Assembly: GCA_963762605.1 (NCBI GenBank)
Contig: CAVXLJ010000010.1
Span: 1-64,000, forward strand
Direction: 5' to 3'
From: CAVSRC01 sp963762605
Lineage (GTDB): Bacteria; Pseudomonadota; Alphaproteobacteria; Rhizobiales; Kaistiaceae
Length of the DNA stretch: 64,000 nt
The notes beneath the pieces were generated by a model that worked only from the letters and a program-made list of their open reading frames with translations, made no database searches and was not told where the DNA came from. Of the stretch, positions 36,145 to 45,336 are shown one piece after another (the first letter of the stretch is position 1; each line of letters begins with the position of its first letter). The position numbers and the translations under genes are program-made.

Positions 36145-36546
36145 ATGAAACGTTGGGCTCTCTTGTCGGTCGGCGTCGTCGCGGGAAGCTTCGGGCTCGT
36201 CGGTTCGACCACGCTGCTCCCGGTTCCGCAGGCCTGCGCCGAGCAGACGCAGATCAGCTATTCCGAGGATATCGCGCCGATCTTCAAGGGATGGTGCGTC
36301 TCCTGCCATCAGCCGGGCGGTGAAGGCTACGAACACAGCGGGTTCGATGTCAGGACCTATGAGAGCGTGATGAAGGGCACCAAATTCGGGCCCATGGTGA
36401 TCCCGGGACATCCCGACGAGAGCAACCTTGTCGTACTGATCGACGGCAAGGCCGAACTGCGCATGCCCTTCAAGCACAAGCCGCTGCCCAATTGCCTGCG
36501 CCAGAACATCTGGACGTGGATCTTCCAGGGCGCCAAGAACAATTGA
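36145..36546 (+). CDS. Small exported c-type cytochrome-like protein
   Basis: A 133-residue protein: signal peptide MKRWALLSVGVVAGSFGLVG with cleavage near ACAEQ, then SYSEDIAPIFKGWCVSCHQP. CVSCH is a heme-binding CXXCH. The fragment ISYSEDIAPIF is typical of the short cytochrome-c-like domain (as in planctomycete-type cytochromes), and downstream methionines (GPMVIPGHP, LRMPFKHKPL) can serve as the sixth ligand. ATG 36145 has GGGAGGAT upstream and begins the signal peptide; an in-frame ATG at 36100 would lie before this ribosome site. The redox partner is unknown. Confidence 0.83.
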   Translation: MKRWALLSVGVVAGSFGLVGSTTLLPVPQACAEQTQISYSEDIAPIFKGWCVSCHQPGGEGYEHSGFDVRTYESVMKGTKFGPMVIPGHPDESNLVVLIDGKAELRMPFKHKPLPNCLRQNIWTWIFQGAKNN

Positions 36547-36561
36547 CGCTGCACCATTGAC

Positions 36562-36592
36562 GCTGTCGCGTACGTCCGACGTGCGCGACAGC
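36562..36592 (+). terminator. Long hairpin after the cytochrome gene
   Basis: A near-perfect 14-bp stem, GCTGTCGCGTACGT (36562-36575) with ACGTGCGCGACAGC (36579-36592), including one G-T pair, and loop CCG. It is 16 bases after the stop. There is no T-run, so it may stabilise the mRNA or act as a weak terminator. Confidence 0.6.
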
Positions 36593-36718
36593 GGCCGGCC
36601 GCCGGGCCGCCGGCGTGCCGCCCACCTTTGACAAATCCCCTCCACCCCGCTTGAACGGACTTTGGCGCACCACCGCCGCGTGACCCATGCGCGGCCTCCG
36701 GCAACCGGCGAAACGCGA

Positions 36719-37900
36719 ATGGACAGGATTCGCGAATTCCTTGAGCACCGGGTCTATCCCTATCTGCCCTATCCGCACTTCATGGGGCTGGCGCCGCTCG
36801 ACAACGTGCTCGCCATGCTCTTCCGCGCCAGAGCGAAGGTGCCGGTCGCGTTGTGGCCACGGCTCGCCGTACTCCTCTTCTTCTCGACGCTGTCCACGAT
36901 CCTCTCGCTGCCCGAGCGTCTGGCGATCGCCGCCTGGCTCAGCATCCGTCCGCGCCGGGTGGCGCCGCATGAGGCGCCGGTCTTCGTCCTCGGTTACTAC
37001 CGCTCGGGCACAACCTGGCTGCAGACGCTGCTCTCGCTCGACCCGGGCCTGCGCACGCCGATCTGGCTGGAGGCGCTGTCACCACACACCTTCGTGCTGA
37101 CCTGGGCGATCCTCCGCATTCTGCTGGTGCCCTTCCTCTTGCTGGTGCGCATCCGTGCCGTCTCGCCGCTTGGCGCCACGCTGCCCGCGGAGGACGATTT
37201 CGCGCTGTGCAACTGGGCGCGCTCTTCGGTTATTGCGGGCCGCGCCGTGCTGCCCGGCGAGCAGGACTTCTACAACCGCTTCCACGATCTCGAACAACTG
37301 AGCCGGCAGGAACGCGAGCGCTGGCAACGCCATGAGCTGGCCTTCGTCGGCAAGCTGATGCTGACCGCCGGGGACCGCCGGCTCCTGCTGAAATCGCCGA
37401 GCCATACCGCCCGCGTCCGCCACCTGCTGCGCCTCTTCCCCGGCGCCAAGTTCATTCACATCTCGCGCCCCCCGCGCGTGGTCTTCCAGTCGAACCTGGC
37501 GCTCATCAAGGGCTTGCAGGACGCCTTCCGTCTGACGCCGCCGATCGACGCAGCGCGGCAGGAAGAGATGATCGTCGCGGAATATCTGGCAACCATGGAG
37601 CGTTATGTTGCCGACCGCGCCCTGATCCCGCCCGGAGACCTCGCCGAACTGCGCCTGCAGGACCTCGCCGCCGACCCGCTTGGCGAGATCGAGCGCATCT
37701 ATGGCGCGCTCGGCCTCACCTTCAGCGAGATCTTCCGCCAGCGTCTGGTGAATCACCTGACCCGGCGCAAGCAGCGCCAGCCACTGATATATCCGCCGCT
37801 CACCGAAGCGCAGGAAGCGCGGGCTGCGCCGCTCGACCGCCTTGCCGCCCTTTTCGGCCATGACCGGCCAACGATCGCGCGCTCTTCGCTCGAATCGTGA
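36719..37900 (+). CDS. Sulfotransferase family protein
   Basis: A 393-residue protein with the PAPS-binding loop VLGYYRSGTTWLQTLLSLDP and the 3'-phosphate site ISRPPRVVFQSNLALIKG. Family length and the pattern KSPSHTARVRHLLRLFPGAKF fit bacterial sulfotransferases. Two hydrophobic stretches (LAVLLFFSTLSTILSLP and WAILRILLVPFLLLVRI) suggest membrane attachment. The ATG at 36719 opens MDRIREFLEHRVYPYLPYPH; an earlier in-frame start at 36662 lacks a ribosome site. The acceptor may be a lipid or polysaccharide, which is not shown. Confidence 0.88.
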   Translation: MDRIREFLEHRVYPYLPYPHFMGLAPLDNVLAMLFRARAKVPVALWPRLAVLLFFSTLSTILSLPERLAIAAWLSIRPRRVAPHEAPVFVLGYYRSGTTWLQTLLSLDPGLRTPIWLEALSPHTFVLTWAILRILLVPFLLLVRIRAVSPLGATLPAEDDFALCNWARSSVIAGRAVLPGEQDFYNRFHDLEQLSRQERERWQRHELAFVGKLMLTAGDRRLLLKSPSHTARVRHLLRLFPGAKFIHISRPPRVVFQSNLALIKGLQDAFRLTPPIDAARQEEMIVAEYLATMERYVADRALIPPGDLAELRLQDLAADPLGEIERIYGALGLTFSEIFRQRLVNHLTRRKQRQPLIYPPLTEAQEARAAPLDRLAALFGHDRPTIARSSLES

Positions 37901-37969
37901 GGTGCGACACCGGATTTGGTCCGCGGGAGCCTCGAAGGATCGCAGGCGCCGCCCTTCCTTCGAGAGAAA

Positions 37970-39175
37970 TCAGTGCGATGCGCCGCCTTTGACGATGCAA
38001 TCGGTCGGCGCCAGCTTGTCGGCGAAGCGGTCGGCGATCCATGCAACCGCGGACGCCGCGCTGACCTTGGCGATGACGTCGTGGGTGGCGCCCGGAACCG
38101 AGAAGTAGCGGACGTCTATGCCCTGATTGCACAGCTTGATGGCGAAGTCCGTGGTCACAGGCGGGTCGACTATTCTGTCGTCGCTGCCCTGGGCGATGAA
38201 CACCGGTGGCCACTTGCCAGCGTGATCACCCGGCGTGCTCCGCTCCAGATAGCCGCTCCACGGCGCGATCCGCGTCGGATCGCCCTTGAGGAAGCCCGCC
38301 GCGATCTGGCCATAGGCGGAAGCATCGACCAGAAGATCGGTGAAGCCGGAGACGCATTGCCCACCGATCTCGCCCACCGGCTTGATGGCGCGGGCCTGCA
38401 CCACCGAGCTGAGCGATGTGTCGTAGACGCGCGACCACGACCACAGGCTGAGCGCGGTCAACACCTGCCCGGCAGTCGTCGTCAGGTCGTCGTCAAAGAG
38501 CTGGGCCAGTTCGCTGGCCGGCGCCGCCGCGGCGATGCCGACGAGATCGAGTTCGGGCGCGTAGGTCCGGGCGAGCTCGCCGGTCCACAGCGCCGCGTGG
38601 CCGCCCTGCGAATGGCCCCAAACGGCGAATCGGTTGCCGGCATGGGTGAGCGCGCGCGCCGCCCGCACCGAATCGAGCACAGCGCGCCCCTCGCTCAATC
38701 CGACGAGATAAGGGTGCTCGCCGTCCGTGCCGAGCCCCGGATAGTCGGTGGCGACCACCACATAGCCATGTTTGACCATGTCGGTGAGGCCGGTGATGGT
38801 CGGCATCACCGCGTCGAGCAGCAGCGACGGCGCGCACTTGCGCGCCACGCCGGTGGTCGGGTGCGCCCATGCGACGATCTCCCGGCCCTCGACCGCCGGC
38901 GACCCGCCCGGTACCACGACGACGGCGGAGACCGCGATCGGTTCGCCGGCAAGGCCAGTCGAGCGATAGAGCACGCGCAGCGCCTGTGTCCCCCACGGCG
39001 CACCGGAGAAGGCCTGCGCACGGATGATGCTGCCCGGCGGACCGGGCAGCATCTCCGACGAGATCTCGTAAAAGGAATAAGGATTCGCTGATGCGGGCGA
39101 TGGATTAAGCCAGGCGCAGGCAAGGGCGGCAAAAAAACCACCGAGCCCGGCCAGGCGACGAATATGAGTCGACAT
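37970..39175 (-). CDS. Secreted lipase-like alpha/beta hydrolase
   Basis: A 401-residue protein of the secretory lipase (LIP) group. The signal peptide is MSTHIRRLAGLGGFFAALAC and the mature part starts ANPYSFYEIS. The nucleophile is in WGHSQGGHAALWTGEL, the acid in AQGSDDRIVDP, and the histidine in PGATHDVIAKV. ATG 39175 was chosen since it begins the signal peptide; upstream residues from 39226 are Arg/Pro-rich and unlike an export signal. Substrate not determined. Confidence 0.9.
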   Translation of the reverse strand: MSTHIRRLAGLGGFFAALACAWLNPSPASANPYSFYEISSEMLPGPPGSIIRAQAFSGAPWGTQALRVLYRSTGLAGEPIAVSAVVVVPGGSPAVEGREIVAWAHPTTGVARKCAPSLLLDAVMPTITGLTDMVKHGYVVVATDYPGLGTDGEHPYLVGLSEGRAVLDSVRAARALTHAGNRFAVWGHSQGGHAALWTGELARTYAPELDLVGIAAAAPASELAQLFDDDLTTTAGQVLTALSLWSWSRVYDTSLSSVVQARAIKPVGEIGGQCVSGFTDLLVDASAYGQIAAGFLKGDPTRIAPWSGYLERSTPGDHAGKWPPVFIAQGSDDRIVDPPVTTDFAIKLCNQGIDVRYFSVPGATHDVIAKVSAASAVAWIADRFADKLAPTDCIVKGGASH

Positions 39176-39301
39176 GGCAGGCAACCTTCTGCCTGCCACA
39201 CTAGGCCCGGCCGGCCGTCGGCCCAAGCCTTGAGCGTCCCTTACCTTAGCGCTTCGTGAATCCAGCCCTGCCCTCCTCCTGACGCGCCCATCGGGGGCCG
39301 C

Positions 39302-40306
39302 TCAGGATGACCTCGACTCGATCTGGCCGCCGAGTGCCGCCTGCTCCGTCGCGATGCGGTCCATCAATGGATCGAGTGCGTCGGGTGCCTGATCGGCGGC
39401 GGCATTGCGCACCTTGAAGTGGGCGATCGACTCTTCGAGGATCGTCTTCAGGTCCTGCGCACAAGTGAAGTCGCCGGCGACGCGCTTCACCTTGCTGTTG
39501 TCGAACAGCGCCGACCAGCTCTTGTCGCCGGTGAGCGGCCCCTCCCAGTCCTTGTTGTAGGCGATCAGCGTATCGGTCGGCACATGCACGATCTTCGCCT
39601 CGACGCCGAGGCCGGCGGCGATGGCCCGGGTGATCTCGTCCCAGGTGAAGGCGCGGTCGTTGGTGATGTGGAAGTCCTCGCCGATCGCCCCGGGATTGCC
39701 GAGCAGCTTGACGAAGGGCACGGCGAGATCGGCCGAGCGCGTCAACGTCCACAGCGAATGGCCGTCGCCGTGGACGATCACCGGCGCCCCGCGCAGCATG
39801 CGCCGCGCCACCGCATCGCCATCACCGATGGCCAGCGGCATGCCGGTGCGCACCGTATGGCTCGGCCGCACGATCGTCCACGTGAGCGCCGATTGCTCAC
39901 GCAGCATCGTCTCGCAGGCGATCTTGTTGCGGCTGTATTGCCAATAGGGATTCTCCAGCGGCGTCTTCTCGGTGATGACGTAGTGCCGCGCCGGCTTCTG
40001 ATAGGCCGAGGCCGAGGAGATGAAGACATATTGCCCGGTCTTGCCGGTGAAGGTGGCGATATCCTTCTTCATCTGCGCCGCCGTGTAGGCGCGGAACTGG
40101 CAGACGACGTCGAACATCCTGTCGCTGAGCGCGCCATAGGTCGCCGCGTCATCCATGTCGCCGGCAATGCCCTCGACGCCCTCCGGCAGCGCGACATTGG
40201 TCTGGCCGCGATTGAGCACACTGACCTTGTGGCCGGCGGCGACCGCCTCGCGAACGCAGGACAGCGAAATCTGCCCGGTTCCGCCGATGAAGAGAATGCT
40301 TGCCAT
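39302..40306 (-). CDS. NAD-dependent epimerase/dehydratase-like SDR protein
   Basis: A 334-residue atypical SDR starting MASILFIGGTGQISLSCVRE with the GGTGxIS nucleotide motif. ISSASAYQKP and YSRNKIACE are the catalytic Ser and Tyr-Lys region (YxxxK: YSRNK). It resembles the plant-like CSP41/NAD-dependent epimerase group found in Rhizobiales. The substrate is unknown. It starts 26 bases downstream of the peptidase gene's stop, so the M3 peptidase and the epimerase could share an mRNA. Confidence 0.87.
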   Translation of the reverse strand: MASILFIGGTGQISLSCVREAVAAGHKVSVLNRGQTNVALPEGVEGIAGDMDDAATYGALSDRMFDVVCQFRAYTAAQMKKDIATFTGKTGQYVFISSASAYQKPARHYVITEKTPLENPYWQYSRNKIACETMLREQSALTWTIVRPSHTVRTGMPLAIGDGDAVARRMLRGAPVIVHGDGHSLWTLTRSADLAVPFVKLLGNPGAIGEDFHITNDRAFTWDEITRAIAAGLGVEAKIVHVPTDTLIAYNKDWEGPLTGDKSWSALFDNSKVKRVAGDFTCAQDLKTILEESIAHFKVRNAAADQAPDALDPLMDRIATEQAALGGQIESRSS

Positions 40307-40332
40307 GAGGTTCCTCCGGAATGGGGTCGTGT

Positions 40333-42369
40333 TCAGTCGGCCAGGCCACGCTTGCGAAGCAGCGGCTCGGTCGACGGCATCCGCCCGCGGAAGGCGGCAT
40401 AGGCCTCGGCCGGGTCGCGCCGGTAGCCGGCCGAATAGATGGCGTCGTGCAGCCGCCCGGCGGTTGCCGGATCGAAAATATCGCCGGCCTCGACAAAAGC
40501 CTCGAAGGCATCGGCATCAAGCACTTCCGACCACAGATAGCTGTAGTAGCCCGAGGCGTAGCCGTCGCCGGCAAAGATGTGCTGGAAGTGCGGTGTGCGG
40601 TGGCGCATCACCACGGCCTCGGGCATGTGGATGCGCGCAAGCGCCTCGCGCTCGAAGGCGAGAACGTCGATATCGCCGGCGTCGGCGATGAGGTGCAGGT
40701 CGAGGTCGACCAGCGCCGAAGCGGCGTATTCGACGGTGGCGAAGCCCTGGTTGAACTTGCGCGCCGCCAGAACCTTTTCGAGCAGCGCCTCCGGCATCGG
40801 CTGGCCGGTCTCGGCATGCAGCGCGAAGCGGCGCAGCACCTCCGGCTGCTCCAGCCAGTGCTCGTAGAGCTGCGAGGGCAGCTCGACGAAATCGCGCGCC
40901 ACGCTGGTGCCGGAGATCAGCGGATAGGTCACGTCCGACAAGAGGCCGTGCAGGGCATGGCCGAATTCATGGAAGAGCGTGTGCGCGTCTTCGAATGAGA
41001 TCAGCGTCGGTTTGCCATCCGGCGCCCTGGCGAAGTTCATCGTATTCAAGACGATCGGACGTACGTCACCGGCAAGCTTATGCTGGTCGCGCAGGCCGCT
41101 CATCCAGGCGCCGCTGCGCTTGGATGGCCGCGCGAAATAGTCGGCAAGGAAAAGACCGACGAATTTGCCGCCCTTTCCCGTCACCCGCCAGACCCGCACC
41201 TCCGGCCGGTAGAGAGCCAGGCCCTTCACCTCCGCGAAGCCGAGGCCGAACAGGCGGTGCGCCACATCGAAGGCGGCGGCGATGACATTGTCGAGCTGGA
41301 GATAGGGTTCCAGCTCCGCCTCGTCGAAATCGAACTCGGCCTTGCGCCGGCGCTCGGCGTAATGGCGCCAGTCCCACGGCGCCAGGCGGAAATTGGCGCC
41401 GTCCTCCGCGACCATCGCCTGCAGCGCCTGTTCCTCGGCGGCGACCCGGCGGAGCGCCGGCTCCCACACCGCGTTGAGCAGCTCCGACACTGCCTCCGGC
41501 GTCTTGGCCATCGTGTCGGCCAGGCGGAAATGGGCGAAGCTCTTGTAACCCATCAGCCGCGCCCGCTCGTTGCGCAGCCGGACGGTTTCGGCGATCAGCC
41601 CGGCGTTCTCCGCCTCGCCGCGCTTGACCCAGGCATTGAACGCCTTTTCGCGGAGGTCCCGGCGCGTCGAGAACTGCAGGAACGGTTCGATCGAGGAACG
41701 CGACAGGGTGATGACGTATTTGCCGTCATGCCCGCGGTCGCGCGCCGCTTGCGCCGCCACTGAGCGTACCGATTCCGGCAGTCCGGCCAAATCGTATTCG
41801 CTTTGCAGAATCAGCATGAAGCCGTTCTCGGCGGCGAGCACGTTCTGGCTGAACTGGGTGGCGAGCGCCGCCTGACGCTCGCCGATTTCGGCGAGCCGCC
41901 TCTTGCCGGCCTCGTCGAGCGCCGCGCCGGCGCGCACGAAGATGGTGTGATAGCGGTCGAGCACCTGGCGCTGCTCGTCGTCGAGACCGAGCGTATCGCG
42001 CGACTGCCAAAGTGCGTCGATGCGGGCGAACAGCGCGGCGTTCAAATAGATCGCATTGCCGTGGCGGGAGAGCAGCGGCGCGATTTCGCGCTCCACCGCC
42101 TGCAGCGCCTCGCTGGTGTCGGCCGAGGCGAGGTGGAAGAAGACCGCGGCCACCCGCTCGAGGTCGAGGCCGCTTACCTCCAGCGCCGCAATGGTATTGG
42201 CGAATGTCGGCGGCTCCGTCGAAGCAGCGATTCGCTCAACCGCGCGCATCTGCGCCGCCATGGTGGCGTCGAAGGCCGGACGGAAATGTTCCGTCCTGAT
42301 CCGGTCGAAGGGCGGCAGGCCGAGACCATCCCACGGCTGGAGAAGCGGGTTGTCGCTGGGCAAGGTCAT
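40333..42369 (-). CDS. M3 family zinc oligopeptidase (Dcp/oligopeptidase A type)
   Basis: A 678-residue cytosolic peptidase. The zinc motif is TLFHEFGHALHGLLSD (HEFGH) with the third ligand about 25 residues on (SQLYEHWLEQPEVL). The N-terminal helical domain begins NPLLQPWDGLGLPPFDRIRT. The length suits M3 peptidases that degrade short peptides. ATG 42369 begins MTLPSDNPLL; upstream residues in that frame are random. Confidence 0.94.
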   Translation of the reverse strand: MTLPSDNPLLQPWDGLGLPPFDRIRTEHFRPAFDATMAAQMRAVERIAASTEPPTFANTIAALEVSGLDLERVAAVFFHLASADTSEALQAVEREIAPLLSRHGNAIYLNAALFARIDALWQSRDTLGLDDEQRQVLDRYHTIFVRAGAALDEAGKRRLAEIGERQAALATQFSQNVLAAENGFMLILQSEYDLAGLPESVRSVAAQAARDRGHDGKYVITLSRSSIEPFLQFSTRRDLREKAFNAWVKRGEAENAGLIAETVRLRNERARLMGYKSFAHFRLADTMAKTPEAVSELLNAVWEPALRRVAAEEQALQAMVAEDGANFRLAPWDWRHYAERRRKAEFDFDEAELEPYLQLDNVIAAAFDVAHRLFGLGFAEVKGLALYRPEVRVWRVTGKGGKFVGLFLADYFARPSKRSGAWMSGLRDQHKLAGDVRPIVLNTMNFARAPDGKPTLISFEDAHTLFHEFGHALHGLLSDVTYPLISGTSVARDFVELPSQLYEHWLEQPEVLRRFALHAETGQPMPEALLEKVLAARKFNQGFATVEYAASALVDLDLHLIADAGDIDVLAFEREALARIHMPEAVVMRHRTPHFQHIFAGDGYASGYYSYLWSEVLDADAFEAFVEAGDIFDPATAGRLHDAIYSAGYRRDPAEAYAAFRGRMPSTEPLLRKRGLAD

Positions 42370-42446
42370 GGGCAGGTCCGGGGCGGCAGGAGAAAGGGAA
42401 GGACGCCTGATATAGCGTCCTCGCGCCGGGCTTTGTAGTCCGCAGG

Positions 42447-43715
42447 TCAGTCGGCGCCGCCAGTTCCTGCCGCCAGGCGCTCGGCCATCAGCGTGGTGGC
42501 CGCGTCGACCTGCGGGTCGCGGCCGGCGGTGTAACGCACATCGAAGGGCACGGCGACATCGGGCGTCACCGGATTGCCCTCCAGGTGCTTGCCGTCCACC
42601 AGCACATCGTCCACCGCCAGTTCCAGCAGGCTGTCGTCGGGCAACAGATAGGCCGTGCCGGCCAGAACGTTTCCGGCGGTCGGCGCACCGACCATCGGCA
42701 CGCCGTCCTTCTTCAGCGAATAGGCAAGCACCTCCATGCCGCTGCGCGTGCCGCCGTCGATGATGGCGACCACCGGCTTGTGCCAGCGGAAGGTGACGAG
42801 GTTGCGGGTTCCGTCGCGGTCGACGGCTTCCATGTCGGCGGCGCCGCCGACGAAGGTTTCCGCGGCATCGCCCGGCGCCCCGCCCCATTTGCTCCTGAGA
42901 TCGAGCACCAGACCGTCGACTTGCCTGAGGCGCCCCTTGCCGAGTTCGTCGTAAAGGATGTTGGTCACCTCCTCGCGCGTATAGGCCCACAGGCGGATAT
43001 AGCCGATGCGTTTGCCGGCCTGGTCGAAGGTCTTGACGCTGTCCGAGATCGCCTTGACGAAGAGATCACCCGGCTGGATTTCTTCGACCGGCACGTCGAT
43101 GGCGATCGGCTGGCCATCTTCCGTGCGCCGCACCATGAGATGCGCCGTGCCGCCGGCCTTGCCGCGGAACGATCCGATCTCGGCGAAGGGCTGACCGTCC
43201 ACCGAGACGATCTCATCGCCGGTGAGCACGCCGGCGCGCGCCGCTGGCCCGCCGTCATAGACATGGGTGATGAAGGTCTTGCCGCCGATCGTCGCGCTGG
43301 CGATGCCGATGCCGGCATAGGTCACTTTGCCGCGCGGCGGGAACAGCCGGCGCATGTCCTGGCGGATCGCAAAGCGGAAGACGTCCGCCAGTTCGTAATA
43401 GTCCACCTCGTCTTGCGTGTAGCGCCCGGTATGCGAGGCATGCAGGCTGCCGAGGACGAAGGACACCGCATCGTCGACCACGCCCGGCGCTGCGTCCTTG
43501 AGCTCGGTTATCTGGTCGATCGTCAGCGCCGCCGCCTCGTTGAACTTCGGCAAGTCCGCCGGCGCGAAGAAATGCTGGTTGACGAGATCGACCGTCCGGT
43601 CGAAGACGGCATTGCCGGAGCGCGGCAGCGTTTGCGCCACGGCGGGCAACGGCACAAACGCCCACGCCGGCACGAGGACGATGAGCGCGGCAAGCACCGG
43701 CAAGCGTCTGGTCAT
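42447..43715 (-). CDS. S41-family C-terminal processing-like peptidase
   Basis: A 422-residue exported protein: signal peptide (LPVLAALIVLVPAWAFVPL, cut after AVAQ), a PDZ domain (AGIGIASATIGGKTFITHVY, GPAARAGVLTGDEIVSVDGQ), and an S41 domain (RIGYIRLWAYT, VDGLVLDLRSKWGG, IIDGGTRSGMEVLAYSLKKD with the nucleophile Ser, and GAPTAGNVLAGTAYLLPDDS). The catalytic Lys is expected in the YSLKKD segment. Substrate unknown. It lies 77 bases before the M3 peptidase gene on the same strand. Confidence 0.88.
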   Translation of the reverse strand: MTRRLPVLAALIVLVPAWAFVPLPAVAQTLPRSGNAVFDRTVDLVNQHFFAPADLPKFNEAAALTIDQITELKDAAPGVVDDAVSFVLGSLHASHTGRYTQDEVDYYELADVFRFAIRQDMRRLFPPRGKVTYAGIGIASATIGGKTFITHVYDGGPAARAGVLTGDEIVSVDGQPFAEIGSFRGKAGGTAHLMVRRTEDGQPIAIDVPVEEIQPGDLFVKAISDSVKTFDQAGKRIGYIRLWAYTREEVTNILYDELGKGRLRQVDGLVLDLRSKWGGAPGDAAETFVGGAADMEAVDRDGTRNLVTFRWHKPVVAIIDGGTRSGMEVLAYSLKKDGVPMVGAPTAGNVLAGTAYLLPDDSLLELAVDDVLVDGKHLEGNPVTPDVAVPFDVRYTAGRDPQVDAATTLMAERLAAGTGGAD

Positions 43716-43876
43716 GGACGGGTTTCCTCCCCGATTGCCCTGCGCGCCAGATTTAGAGGCAGAACATGGCGCGCCGAAGGCGCCGCGGGGGGCCGGCGGG
43801 TTGACTTCGGCAGGCGTTATCCGCCAATCACAGCCTCGAAAGACCCGCCCGGAATTCCCAGTCAAGGAGAGCAGCG

Positions 43877-45315
43877 ATGGCTGATTGGCCCGTCCATGGC
43901 AAGATCGACGGTCCCATCGTCATGATCGGCTTCGGCTCGATCGGCAAGGGCACCCTTCCTCTGATCGAGCGCCATTTCACCTTTGACAGGTCGCGCATGG
44001 TGGTCATCGCGCCTGACGATGCGGATCGCGCGCTGCTCGACCAGAAGGGCATCCGCTTCGTCCATGTCGGGCTGACGCCGGAGAACTATCGCGAGGTGAT
44101 GACACCGCTCCTGACCGAAGGCGGGGGCACCGGCTTCTGCGTCAACCTGTCGGTGGATACATCGTCTCTGGAGATCATGAAGCTCTGCCGCGAACTCGGC
44201 GTTCCCTACATCGACACGGTGGTCGAGCCATGGCCGGGCTTCTATTTCGACACCGCCGCCGAGCCCGAGGCGCGCACCAACAATGCGCTGAGGACAACGG
44301 TACGCGAGGAGAAGGCGCGGAGCCCCGGCGGCACCACCGCCATCTCGTGCTGCGGCGCCAACCCCGGCATGGTCTCCTGGTTCGTCAAGCAGGCGCTGGT
44401 GAACCTCGCCACGGATCTCGGCCGCGCCTTCCAGGAGCCGGGCCCCGCCGACCGCGAAGGCTGGGCGCGGCTGATGCGCGACCTCGGCGTCAAGGGCATC
44501 CACATCGCCGAGCGCGACACCCAGCGATGTGCCAAACCTAAGCCACGCGACGTCTTCGTCAACACCTGGTCAGTGGAAGGCTTCATGTCGGAGGGCATGC
44601 AGCCGGCCGAGATGGGCTGGGGCACGCACGAGAAATGGCTGCCGGAGAACGGCCGGCTGCACAAACTCGGCGCGCGGGCCGGCGCCTATCTGCTGCAGCC
44701 CGGCGCCAATACGAGGGTGCGGACCTGGTGCCCGACGCCGGGACCACAATACGGGTTTCTCGTCACCCACAACGAGTCGATCTCGATTGCCGACTATTTC
44801 ACGCTTCATGATGGCAACACGGTCACCTACCGGCCGACCTGCCATTACGCCTATCACCCGGCCAACGACGCCGTGCTCTCCCTGCACGAGGTCTTCGGCA
44901 GCGGCGAACTGCATCCGAAAGGCCGAGCACATCCTCGGCGAAGAACGAGATCGTCGACGGCATCGACGAGCTTGGCGTGCTCCTCTATGGCCACGCCAGG
45001 AACGCCTATTGGTACGGCTCGCAGCTCTCCATCGAGGAGACTCGCGCTTTGGCGCCCTACCAGAACGCCACCGGCCTGCAGGTGACTTCCGCCGTGCTTG
45101 CCGGCATGGTGTGGGCGCTGGAGAACCCGAACGCCGGCATCGTCGAGGCCGACGAGATGGACTACCGCCGCTGCCTCGATGTGCAGCTTCCCTATCTCGG
45201 TCCCGTCAAGGGCACTTACACCGACTGGACGCCGCTCACCGGCCGCCCCGGCCTGTTCCCTGAGGACATTGACGCCAGCGACCCTTGGCAGTTCCGCAAC
45301 GTGCTGGTGCACTGA
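43877..45315 (+). CDS. hss: Homospermidine synthase (two frameshifts)
   Basis: Makes homospermidine from two putrescines with NAD+ as a prosthetic hydride carrier. The N-terminus MADWPVHGKIDGPIVMIGFG has the NAD loop GFGSIGKGTLPLIER; CVNLSVDTSSLEIMKLC, SCCGANPGMVSWFVKQAL and HNESISIADYFTLHDGNTVT are family landmarks. Near 44918-44922 and 44938-44942 single extra bases shift the frame twice within about 20 bases; repaired reading gives PKAEHILGKNEIVDGIDELG. The repaired length is 478 residues, as expected. The upstream ornithine decarboxylase (33506) supplies putrescine. Two close indels suggest sequence error. Confidence 0.93.
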
Positions 45316-45336
45316 ACCTTCGGGTGCAGGTCCGGT

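Noticed and set aside
37905..37972. Possible palindromic repeat (CCTCGAAGGATCGCAGG, TTCCTTCGAG)
   Set aside because: Arms are short and interrupted; the resemblance to the element at 3289 is too weak to call.
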